From the NCBI GenBank assembly GCA_943789365.1, contig CALSTV010000001.1, forward strand, positions 62,001 to 126,000: a stretch of 64,000 bases of DNA, given 5' to 3'. Under the pieces are notes generated by a model that made no database searches, had not been told where the DNA came from, and saw nothing but the letters and a program-made list of their open reading frames with translations. Source of the stretch: an uncultured Flavobacteriaceae bacterium (GTDB lineage: Bacteria > Bacteroidota > Bacteroidia > Flavobacteriales > Flavobacteriaceae). Within the stretch, counting starts at the first letter, position 1; every line of letters starts with the position of its first letter. Shown in pieces: positions 35,971-43,558 of the stretch. A program made the position numbers and the translations under genes.

Positions 35971-36549
35971 TTACCAATCTACCGGGTACTTTTTCCAATC
36001 TTTGGGGAGAAGTTCTCTTACATAGATACTTCTTACCTTATTTTTAGAAATTCTCTTTATTGTATCTCCTTCTGAACTTACGACATACTTCCATCGTATA
36101 TAATCACCAAGAGATTCACCATAGGTAAATCTTTCAATACAAATATCCATATCTCCTTTACTGTAATAATACCCTTTGGTGAAATTAGAATTCTTAGGGT
36201 ACAAGTCTCTATAATCTACACCTTTTAATGTGGTGCCAAAAGATGCACATCTACCATTTGAATAAAATTTTAAATAATATAGGTTTATCAATACTTCTGG
36301 ATTTACATAAAACTCAACAGGATAAGAAAGTTCCATTCCATTCTGATCAAAAGTATAATGCTGTTTATAAATATTGATTGTATCTAAATTCTTCGGAGTT
36401 TTATGATTTTTTTTGTCCTTTAGCCAATAATGTGGATGCTTAGGTACAAATTGACCATATTCATTATCATAGCCACTCGATAAAAAACGACACGAATGAA
36501 TACTCCCTAATGCAATTAACAAAATGATTAGCACGTTAATTTTTACCAT
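35971..36549 (-). CDS. Immunity-like lipoprotein 4 (cassette 3)
   Basis: 192 residues, same protein as immunity-like 6 (34366-34944). Lipobox SIHSC at about residue 20, then SSGYDNEYGQFVPKHPHYW, a middle rich in Tyr (FTKGYYYSKGDMDICIERF), and the shared ending LLPKDWKKYPVDW. It follows tail 3, with a 7-base overlap of tail stop and immunity start. The next tail begins 10 bases past its stop. Confidence 0.78.
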   Translation of the reverse strand: MVKINVLIILLIALGSIHSCRFLSSGYDNEYGQFVPKHPHYWLKDKKNHKTPKNLDTINIYKQHYTFDQNGMELSYPVEFYVNPEVLINLYYLKFYSNGRCASFGTTLKGVDYRDLYPKNSNFTKGYYYSKGDMDICIERFTYGESLGDYIRWKYVVSSEGDTIKRISKNKVRSIYVRELLPKDWKKYPVDW

Positions 36550-36743
36550 AATGAAAATTTATTTTTATTGGTTCCTAATCCCTGTTGGTTTACCGTTTTC
36601 CAATCATTACTTAACATTTCAAACATACGCTGCGGTTTTGCCCAACCATGCGCAAATACATTCTGTACATAGTGCCGTACCCATTCTGAATTGACACCAA
36701 TACTCTTACCTTTAAAACCAATCTTTATAACGCTTCTCTTCAT
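36543..36743 (-). CDS. Orphan toxin-tail fragment 3
   Basis: 66 residues: MKRSVIKIGFKGKS cap, GVNSEWVRHYVQNVFAHGW, AKPQRMFEMLSNDW and the KFSLW end. The last codons TTA TGG TAA contain the ATG of the following lipoprotein. It aligns only with the C-terminal ~60 residues of the Ntox23-like tip. Confidence 0.7.
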   Translation of the reverse strand: MKRSVIKIGFKGKSIGVNSEWVRHYVQNVFAHGWAKPQRMFEMLSNDWKTVNQQGLGTNKNKFSLW

Positions 36744-36753
36744 AACACTTCTT

Positions 36754-37359
36754 TTACCAATCTACCGGGTATCTTTTCCAATCTTTGGGGAGAAGTTCTT
36801 TGACATATATATCTAAATCCTTACCGTCCATCATTTTAATTGTATCTCCATCCTTATTGATAAAATATTCAAATGTCAAATAGCGACCATCTCCTTCCGC
36901 ATATACAAATGATTCAATTAATAACGAATTGGGAGTATTTCCATAATAGTAATCTTTTCCATAATGGGCTGAGTTGGGGTTCATATCTTGTTCTTTTAGG
37001 GAGTTTTCATTGCCTAAGGAATCCTTTGACCAAATTGAAAATGACAGACATCTTCCATTACTATAAAACATTATATACATTTTTGCCTGCTGAAACAACT
37101 TCTTTGTATAATCGGTCTCTGAAAGATGCTCATTTGGAAACAACGTGTCATTACCATAATATTTTTCAACCAGTCTATAAATATTTACAGTATCTAATTG
37201 TGGTATTGACCGACCACCATTTTCTTTTTTCAATTGAAATTTTTCTCGTTTGGGGACAAATTGATTATACTCATTTGTATAACCCGACGATAAAAACTTA
37301 CATGAAAATGCTATTGAAAATAGCGATACAAACACAACTGTTCTCTTTATTTGCTCCAT
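36754..37359 (-). CDS. Immunity-like lipoprotein 3 (cassette 2)
   Basis: 201 residues. It starts MEQIKRTVVFVSLFSIAFSC, with Cys at about residue 20 in a lipobox, then KFLSSGYTNEYNQFVPKREK. The middle is distinct from the other members, and the ending is LLPKDWKRYPVDW. It overlaps the stop of tail 2 by 13 bases. A sizeable frame on the opposite strand through this gene is a coding shadow. Confidence 0.75.
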   Translation of the reverse strand: MEQIKRTVVFVSLFSIAFSCKFLSSGYTNEYNQFVPKREKFQLKKENGGRSIPQLDTVNIYRLVEKYYGNDTLFPNEHLSETDYTKKLFQQAKMYIMFYSNGRCLSFSIWSKDSLGNENSLKEQDMNPNSAHYGKDYYYGNTPNSLLIESFVYAEGDGRYLTFEYFINKDGDTIKMMDGKDLDIYVKELLPKDWKRYPVDW

Positions 37360-37550
37360 ACTGAAAATTTTGACATTCCTAAATTTGAAAAATTATAAAC
37401 TCGATACCATTTATTATCTAACATTGGAAACATACGCTGCGACTTAGCCCAACCATGTGCAAATACATTTTGGACATAATGCCGTACCCATTCTGAATTG
37501 ACACCGGCACTCATGCCTTTATTCTTATCCTTGAACTGTTTGTTTTTCAT
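37347..37550 (-). CDS. Orphan toxin-tail fragment 2
   Basis: 67 residues. The N-terminal cap differs from the others (MKNKQFKDKNKGMSAGVNSE), after which it rejoins the conserved WVRHYVQNVFAHGW and ends FSNLGMSKFSVWSK. It starts only four bases after the immunity-like gene 2 stop instead of the usual ten. This cap change fits a different recombination joint. It overlaps immunity-like gene 3 by 13 bases. Confidence 0.68.
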   Translation of the reverse strand: MKNKQFKDKNKGMSAGVNSEWVRHYVQNVFAHGWAKSQRMFPMLDNKWYRVYNFSNLGMSKFSVWSK

Positions 37551-37554
37551 ACAA

Positions 37555-38274
37555 TCAATCTTTAAAATTCCAATTTATAAAGGGCAACTTTCTTTTTTCA
37601 TTTTTATTCCATAAACCTATTTGAATGCCTCTTGTTTTTTTGCTTTTATTATAGCCTCCAATTTGTAAACCAACCGTTTTTATTGAGTTGTTTGTTAGAC
37701 CAATTTGTATGCCCTTCGTATCTAAGGAGCTATTAATAGAAGCCAACTGTAAACCCTTGTTGTAATATGTTTCATTTATTATAAAACTCGCCATAATACC
37801 ATTTGATTTCGCCAATGAATTCCATACCCCTGCAAGCGCAATTCCGTTATTTAAAACACCATTTTGCGCAAATACGCCGATTGTGATTCCGTTATAGCTT
37901 AAACCTCCTAAACTCCCAGAAGAAACATTGATACCATTTACTACCTCACTAATATGTAATTCTTTTTTATCGAGCTCGAAATGAGTATAATCTTCCTTTT
38001 CTTCCAATTCCGAAATCCTCCACATAATTGGATAATCGTAAAGCAAAAAAATGGCAAATCCTAATCCTGGTGTTTCCAATCTCAATCCATTTGTCCTAAC
38101 ATACCTATCATTATCAAACCCACTATGAATACCCCAAGACAGTCCGTGAATAGTTGTGTTTTTGGTATGCATTGTCCAAAAAGGAAACTTTACATTTTTC
38201 TTGAAACTTTGTGAAAAACCTAACATAGGTACAAACAATATTATTTGAATTATTATTCTCTTTATCTGCTCCAT
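37555..38274 (-). CDS. Immunity-like protein 2 (cassette 1), unrelated GLQIG-repeat type
   Basis: 239 residues with a Sec signal peptide (IIIQIILFVPMLGFSQ) and no lipobox. The C-terminal half has a repeated ~12-22 residue pattern with G-(I/L)-(Q/A)-(I/L)-(G/A): NGIALAGVWN, KGLQLASINS, KGIQIGLTNN, VGLQIGGYNK, RGIQIGLWNK. This resembles surface-repeat proteins of the LA_2272 type. It shares nothing with the lipoproteins around it but sits in the same slot, behind a tail nearly identical to tail 2. It overlaps tail 1 by 13 bases. An alternative immunity protein is the likely role (inference). Confidence 0.72.
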   Translation of the reverse strand: MEQIKRIIIQIILFVPMLGFSQSFKKNVKFPFWTMHTKNTTIHGLSWGIHSGFDNDRYVRTNGLRLETPGLGFAIFLLYDYPIMWRISELEEKEDYTHFELDKKELHISEVVNGINVSSGSLGGLSYNGITIGVFAQNGVLNNGIALAGVWNSLAKSNGIMASFIINETYYNKGLQLASINSSLDTKGIQIGLTNNSIKTVGLQIGGYNKSKKTRGIQIGLWNKNEKRKLPFINWNFKD

Positions 38275-38465
38275 ACTGAAAATTTTGACATTCCTAAATT
38301 TGAAAAATTATAAACTCGATACCATTTGTCATCTAACATTGGAAACATACGCTGTGGTCTAGCCCATCCATGCGCAAAGACATTTTGTACATAATGCCGT
38401 ACCCATTCTGAATTAACACCGGCACTCTTACCTTTAAAACCAATCTTTATAACGCTTCTCTTCAT
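38262..38465 (-). CDS. Orphan toxin-tail fragment 1
   Basis: 67 residues: MKRSVIKIGFKGKS cap, AGVNSEWVRHYVQNVFAHGW, ARPQRMFPMLDDKW and an FSVWSR end. It lies 10 bases after the stop of immunity-like gene 1. The stop region contains the ATG of the GLQIG-type protein. From the Ser-Ala-Gly-Val run on it is very similar to tail 2. Confidence 0.7.
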   Translation of the reverse strand: MKRSVIKIGFKGKSAGVNSEWVRHYVQNVFAHGWARPQRMFPMLDDKWYRVYNFSNLGMSKFSVWSR

Positions 38466-38475
38466 AACACTTCTT

Positions 38476-39072
38476 TTACCAATCTACCGGGTACTTTTTC
38501 CAATGTTTGGGGAGGGGTTCTTTGACGTAGATAGCCGAACCTTTACCTTCAAACATCTCTCTTGTTAGAGTATCCCCTTTTGCTTTTATCATGTATTTTG
38601 ATCTTAAATAATAGCCAATACTCTCACCTTTGATAAACGACTCTATTTCAAACAAATACAAATCATTACCGTAATAGTACTCTTTAAAGGAATTCTTTTT
38701 ATTTGGGTTTAAATCTTCTTCTTTAATCTTATTCGAACTGCCAATACTGTCACTAGGAAGCGAAATAAACAAAACACGACCGTTTGAAAAAAACTTTATA
38801 TATATCGTATTATATTCTGGATAATAATTTCTAGTAATTACTTCTCTGTTTGGATAAATCTCTTTCCCCTCATAATACATTTTTGACAATTTGAAAACAT
38901 TGACTGTGTCTATATTTTCAATTATTTTATTTTGTGGCTTATCTTTGAGTTTAAATCTTGGCCTTTTTGGAACAAACTGTCCATATTCGTTGTAGAAACC
39001 ATTGTTTAAAAAACCACAAGCAAATGATATAGTAATCATTGACATCCATAAATATGTTTTTACTTTCCCCAT
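38476..39072 (-). CDS. Immunity-like lipoprotein 1, paired with the main toxin tip
   Basis: 198 residues, lipobox ISFAC at about residue 19, then GFLNNGFYNEYGQFVPKRPR and the ending LPKHWKKYPVDW. Its ATG lies inside the last codons of the main tip (ATA TGG GGA AAG TAA), overlapping 13 bases. That position, directly behind the toxin, is where the cognate immunity gene of a polymorphic toxin lies. The first ~85 residues match immunity-like protein 7 and the centre differs, so the family is mosaic. Confidence 0.78.
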   Translation of the reverse strand: MGKVKTYLWMSMITISFACGFLNNGFYNEYGQFVPKRPRFKLKDKPQNKIIENIDTVNVFKLSKMYYEGKEIYPNREVITRNYYPEYNTIYIKFFSNGRVLFISLPSDSIGSSNKIKEEDLNPNKKNSFKEYYYGNDLYLFEIESFIKGESIGYYLRSKYMIKAKGDTLTREMFEGKGSAIYVKEPLPKHWKKYPVDW

Positions 39073-39893
39073 ATTGAAAATTTTGAAGTTGGTAAATTTG
39101 AAAAATTATACGCAGGGTACCATCCTTTGTCTAAAACTTGGAAATACCTTTGCTTTTTTATAATTCCATGGGCAAATTGGTTTTGAAAAGTATGTCGAAT
39201 CCATTCCGAGTTAACTCCAGCACTAATACCTTTGTAATTTAATGTTAGCCCACCATAACGGTATTGAGGTCCTTGCTCATGCACAAGGCCGTGTTTGTAT
39301 AAAATACCATCAATGGTGATGGGTTCTCCAATTTGACCTCCCATTTCTTTTTTTTCAATTTCATAATCTTTTTTAGTTCTCTTACCTGTCAATAAATTCA
39401 TTTGTACAGAGAACTCCTTTATTCCTATAATAGCTCCTGCGGTGCGGTAACTATCATTTCCGTCACCTGTATATCCAAAATACCATTCTTGAAAAGGAAA
39501 ACCATCATTTTCATAAGCAAATCTAAAGTCTCCGCTACGAAATTTTAGAATCCCCAGGCGTTGGTTAAATTCTTCCATACCGCCAAAGCCCCCATATTCA
39601 TTGGTCCCCAAAGAAAAGCCCGTATGCCCATCGTCATAGTCGTATAAAAAAGAAGTTCTCGTTTCAAAACCGCTAACACCGGTGGTATAAAAGTTACTAT
39701 GATAGGTAAGTCCAACCCCGGCAGACCCCGTAAAATCGCCTATTTGCGCATCTAGAGACACATTGGCATTGGCACTAAACCCATTGGAGCCATGGGACAC
39801 ACTAGCAGAAAAGTCAAACTCAATAGGTTCATCGTTTACAATGGCTTTGGTAGTCCTACAAAAAGGCTGCGTATATGAGCCATCGCCCACCAA
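39060..39893 (-). CDS. RHS toxin tip, type 23 polymorphic toxin-like (Ntox23), out of frame with the core
   Basis: A 277-residue frame that starts only at a TTG. The sequence has a Gly/Ser-rich strand region (ASVSHGSNGFSANANVSLD), GDFTGSAGVGLTYHS, then SGDFRFAYENDG, GDGNDSYRTAGAIIG and NLLTGKR, and ends SAGVNSEWIRHTFQNQFAHG to SKFSIWGK. This order matches my recollection of Flavobacteria type 23 toxin domains. It overlaps the preceding RHS core frame by 58 bases in a different frame; one inserted base near 39893-39900 would fuse it to ...DPNGENP. As read, the toxin would not be joined to its carrier. Confidence 0.75.
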   Translation of the reverse strand: MVGDGSYTQPFCRTTKAIVNDEPIEFDFSASVSHGSNGFSANANVSLDAQIGDFTGSAGVGLTYHSNFYTTGVSGFETRTSFLYDYDDGHTGFSLGTNEYGGFGGMEEFNQRLGILKFRSGDFRFAYENDGFPFQEWYFGYTGDGNDSYRTAGAIIGIKEFSVQMNLLTGKRTKKDYEIEKKEMGGQIGEPITIDGILYKHGLVHEQGPQYRYGGLTLNYKGISAGVNSEWIRHTFQNQFAHGIIKKQRYFQVLDKGWYPAYNFSNLPTSKFSIWGK

Positions 39894-41233
39894 GGATTCT
39901 CCCCATTTGGGTCTACCATCATGGCGTAGTTGTTGCCCATGGCGGCAAATGGAGAGTCGCTATAAAAACTTTCCGCCTTGGGGTCCGGAGTCCACCAACG
40001 CCCCAGTACAGGGTCGTAGATACGCGCGCCAAAGTGGTATTGCCCCAGTCCACCGGCATTCTCTAGTTCTTTCCCTTGAAATTTGAAGTTGTACGCGCTA
40101 TTACTCACCATTTCTCCCGGGTGTAACATGCCCATAGGATAATAGTCACTCAGCGATAAGATTTCGTCATTTTGAATGGTTCCATCGCCATCGAGATCTG
40201 CATAACACAGTCGGTTGTTTCCTAAATGATCTGCATAGATATAGGCATAGCTAAAGGCAGCTCCATCTTTGTATACGTAGCCTTCGGGCTGTCCGAAAAA
40301 CAGTAAATTATCGTTTTGATAATAAAAGCCATCCAGGTACAGCGCGGTGTTTGAACCTTGTGTGGTGGTATGTACTTTTTCTAAGAGGGTTCCCGCTGCA
40401 TTGTAAACCATTTCCAAGGTGTCACCACTTTCAAAACGATACAATTCCGGAAGGTTCAGGTAGTTGTAAACAATCTCTGTAATGCCTTTACTCGCATCGC
40501 TCACCAGACGCCCTTCTGTATCGTAGGTATAGGTCTGTTCCTGTGTTTGAGGTTGGGCATAGCCTTCTGTATTCCCTGTTGTATCTGTTATATGGGTCAG
40601 TTGGTTGCTAGTATTTCCTTCGTTATCGGAATAGTCATAGCTTAAATCGTCTATCAGACCATTGGCACCGGTTCGTCGCAGGCTTACAATGTTTCCGTTG
40701 GCATCATATAGCAAGCTCTCTAAATTGTATTGCCCGGTGGCCTCACTCAAATCGCTTCCCGTTCCATAATGTGCCGATTGTAAGCGGTTCAACTTATCGT
40801 ATGCATAGCTATAACTATGTTTTTTATCGTTCAAAACAGACCTCCAAATGACTTGTGAAAGATTGCCGTTGTAATTGGCATTGCTACGAGCACCTTCTAA
40901 GGCGTTGTAATAGTTGAGCTTGTAGGCAAACAAATCATTGTCTGGGGTTGTTGCTAATGAACTCTCGGTATCATTAAGGCTGCGCAATGTACCTTGAATG
41001 GAATACCCATAATCTACGGTTTGTAGCGGCGCTTGGCTTCCTCCCACCTTTTTTTGAGACCGCGTTCCCAGTTCGTCATAGCTGTTTGCTACAATCACTT
41101 CTTTGGTTTGGTTGTTTATTTGTTGTTCGTGTTTGAGCAGTCGCTGTGCCTCGTCGTAGGTATAACTATCTCTAATCATAATTGGGTTGTCTGAATTTCC
41201 TTTTTTATGACGGCTTATACTTTGAAGTAACAT
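39836..41233 (-). CDS. RHS core, C-terminal half
   Basis: 465 residues from the Met at 41233. The same frame is open back to 41260, right after the TAA that ends the upstream half. It contains YD repeats (YSYAYDKLNRLQSAHY, YTYDTEGRLVSDASKG) and the RHS hallmark HLGNNRLCYADLDG, YHFGARIYDPVLGRWWTPDP, then NNYAMMVDPNGEN. The region is visibly richer in GC than the toxin cassettes, as is common for RHS cores. After DPNGENPWW the frame runs on into 16 unrelated residues and stops, while the toxin tip continues in another frame. Confidence 0.85.
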   Translation of the reverse strand: MLLQSISRHKKGNSDNPIMIRDSYTYDEAQRLLKHEQQINNQTKEVIVANSYDELGTRSQKKVGGSQAPLQTVDYGYSIQGTLRSLNDTESSLATTPDNDLFAYKLNYYNALEGARSNANYNGNLSQVIWRSVLNDKKHSYSYAYDKLNRLQSAHYGTGSDLSEATGQYNLESLLYDANGNIVSLRRTGANGLIDDLSYDYSDNEGNTSNQLTHITDTTGNTEGYAQPQTQEQTYTYDTEGRLVSDASKGITEIVYNYLNLPELYRFESGDTLEMVYNAAGTLLEKVHTTTQGSNTALYLDGFYYQNDNLLFFGQPEGYVYKDGAAFSYAYIYADHLGNNRLCYADLDGDGTIQNDEILSLSDYYPMGMLHPGEMVSNSAYNFKFQGKELENAGGLGQYHFGARIYDPVLGRWWTPDPKAESFYSDSPFAAMGNNYAMMVDPNGENPWWAMAHIRSLFVGLPKPL

Positions 41234-41260
41234 GCCTGTAAAATCTAATTGGTTTTCGAG

Positions 41261-43558
41261 TTAGGTACTACCTCCCAAATGGTTTTTGGCAACTATTTTT
41301 ATGGGGCGTGCTTTTTCATCGTAGAACAGGGTTGTTTTTTCCCAGCTGCTTTTTCCTAATGTCTTTATCCATGAAGCCGTTTGCAGGGTATTGGTTCTTT
41401 GGGTTACCTGCTGTCCAAGAACGTTTATGGGAATACCGGGTTTGTCGGCATCGTAAAAATTGTAATCGTCGTAATAATTTACCGACAGCACTTCTGTTAT
41501 GCCTGAGGTGGGAAAGGCTTTGTTGTCGTAATTAAGCGCAATCTGACCAATTTGCAGGGTATTTGTAGTGCGTTCTTCTGAATTGCTCTTATTATGTTCA
41601 GTTTCAAAATCGGAAAGCGCTGCTTGCAACGTATTGCGATCTGAGGAACTGCTATACAGTCCGGCATAAACAGGTCTGTCATAGATGTCAAATTTTGAGA
41701 AGGTCCATAGATTGTCGGCGCGTAAATTACCGTCTTGCGTTAGTACGGGACGGTTGTTGGCATCGTAAACAAAATATTCCCATTCTTTTCCGGGTATCTT
41801 CTTCTCTACCAATCGGTTCCATATGTCATAGCGGTATTGATAGCAATAGTTCTGAAATAAGGCGTCATTATAACTGAAAAATGAATTTTCAGAAGCAGGT
41901 ACAGTTAACGCTACATTGTGATGCGTACTTTCTAAAACATCATTATCAATCACAGTTGCACCAGAAAAATCTCTTATTTCCACATCAAACATACCATGTA
42001 CACAAGAGAAATCATAGTTAATCGCAGTGTGAAGCTCGCCTTCAAAAGTAAATTTAGCTAATATATCTTTTCCTATATAGCTAAATAGATCCTGATCTGG
42101 TAATTGTGCTCCATAGGGCAATGAAATTGTTCCTTCTTTTAATGAAGTGCTAAGATTGTCTAATTCAAACTGAATGTTATAAGCTACCAAGACATCTTCC
42201 ATCCATTTGGTACGAACATGTACCACACAGGTTTCGTTGCCGGTTGGATTTACGATAAGATGACTAGCATCGATTTCAATATTTTCTTCTCGTATTACAA
42301 TTTCATCGTTTTGTGCAAGCAACACCTCTTCGGCAATTGGTGGAATCACAAAAACAAGCCGGTCTAGTTTATCGTAGACATAATAGGTAGTTAATGGAGT
42401 TTCAGATGCGTCATATGCTCGGGTTGCGATTAACTTGCCTGATAGGTCTTTATAGCTTTCTACCGTCCCCTTTCTTCCATCTTCGGGTATCCAATTTTCA
42501 TCTTTTTCGACATGCACAAGAAGGGCATCGTCCGGGTAATAGGAATAATAATCTGGAAAATTCGGAATCCCATTCTCTGAAGTTGGCGTAAAACGTTTGA
42601 GCCTGCGATTGGTTTGGTTGTTGGTGCGTACTTCTAGTTTATGTGTACGTGCGTTGGTTTGGGTAAAATCTTGTCCAACGGTAGCAACCTCCGTAACCTT
42701 GTTTAATGGAGAACTGTCATAGAAAGTCTCTGTATAAGGGATTGAGTCGTTATAAAGTGTTTTGTAATAGGATATTGTAGCGTCTTTGGCGTCCAAAACC
42801 AATTCACCATCTCCCAATGTGGAGGCATAGGGCAAATAGTTTTTAGAAATTATTCCAAAAGCATCGTATTCAATATGTTGTACGATGTCTTTTTGGGTTG
42901 GACTCTCTTTGACAGCAATATTTTGTATTGGTTTTCCCAGCCCATCAAAATAGCGAATTGTTTGTTTCGATTTTGCTGTACTCGGAACAATTCTTGTTGT
43001 GTCGATGGCAAAGGTTATATTTCCTGTGGCGCGAAATCCGGGCTTTAATACAATTGAATTTCTTGCGGTTATGGTTCCGGAACTCACAGGGGTTTCCAAT
43101 ACCAAGTCTTCTATCTGTTCAATTATTTCAGGGCTTGTATAGGTTTTACTACGAATGTAGTTGTAATTGCCATTAATCGTTCCTTCCTCGTAGCATGTGA
43201 CAGGTTCTCCAAATTGATTTTCACAATCATTAGAGGTGAAGAGCACATAATTTCCTTCGGGCTTGTTGCATTGAATACTAAAATCATCAGGATCACCAAA
43301 ACCATTTCGGTCATCATCGGCATACCATCTTGTATTCGGATGTATCCAATAATTTGTGTCGTCACAGTCAAGGGCATTGCTAACATAACCGGGCAAATAG
43401 CCGAGCGTACTCGTTGTAGTTTCGTTTGGGTTCCCATACCCATCCATATCGTAATCGCGATAATATGTTGTGGATACAGGATCTAAATCAATGGGCGGTG
43501 GTTGAATTTGAGCAGAAAGCACACTACTCCAAAAACAGAAAACAAAATACTTTTTCAT
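41261..43558 (-). CDS. RHS protein, N-terminal half (DUF6443-type)
   Basis: 765 residues. Signal peptide (MKKYFVFCFWSSVLSAQ), then two MopE-like putative metal-binding motifs (YYRDYDMDGYGNPNE ... ALDCDDTN; WYADDDRNGFGDPDD), then the DUF6443-type region (KQTIRYFDGLGKPIQNIAVK, YLPYASTLGDGEL) and YD repeats (RYDIWNRLVEKKIPGKEWEY). It ends KNHLGGST at a TAA (41261-41263). The next codons in the same frame read LENQLDFTGMLLQ, a normal continuation in this family, so the TAA is probably a premature stop. The reconstructed toxin would be about 1500 residues. A perfect promoter lies ~160 bases upstream. Confidence 0.87.
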   Translation of the reverse strand: MKKYFVFCFWSSVLSAQIQPPPIDLDPVSTTYYRDYDMDGYGNPNETTTSTLGYLPGYVSNALDCDDTNYWIHPNTRWYADDDRNGFGDPDDFSIQCNKPEGNYVLFTSNDCENQFGEPVTCYEEGTINGNYNYIRSKTYTSPEIIEQIEDLVLETPVSSGTITARNSIVLKPGFRATGNITFAIDTTRIVPSTAKSKQTIRYFDGLGKPIQNIAVKESPTQKDIVQHIEYDAFGIISKNYLPYASTLGDGELVLDAKDATISYYKTLYNDSIPYTETFYDSSPLNKVTEVATVGQDFTQTNARTHKLEVRTNNQTNRRLKRFTPTSENGIPNFPDYYSYYPDDALLVHVEKDENWIPEDGRKGTVESYKDLSGKLIATRAYDASETPLTTYYVYDKLDRLVFVIPPIAEEVLLAQNDEIVIREENIEIDASHLIVNPTGNETCVVHVRTKWMEDVLVAYNIQFELDNLSTSLKEGTISLPYGAQLPDQDLFSYIGKDILAKFTFEGELHTAINYDFSCVHGMFDVEIRDFSGATVIDNDVLESTHHNVALTVPASENSFFSYNDALFQNYCYQYRYDIWNRLVEKKIPGKEWEYFVYDANNRPVLTQDGNLRADNLWTFSKFDIYDRPVYAGLYSSSSDRNTLQAALSDFETEHNKSNSEERTTNTLQIGQIALNYDNKAFPTSGITEVLSVNYYDDYNFYDADKPGIPINVLGQQVTQRTNTLQTASWIKTLGKSSWEKTTLFYDEKARPIKIVAKNHLGGST

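Noticed and set aside
36873-37364. A 163-codon plus-strand frame across an immunity-like gene
   Set aside because: It is antisense to a gene with a lipobox, conserved motifs and paralogues in the same orientation; the plus-strand product has no such support.
29610-43558. Insertion sequence or phage as the source of the repeats in the toxin region
   Set aside because: No transposase, integrase or phage gene is visible; the repeats are explained by tail-plus-immunity cassettes.
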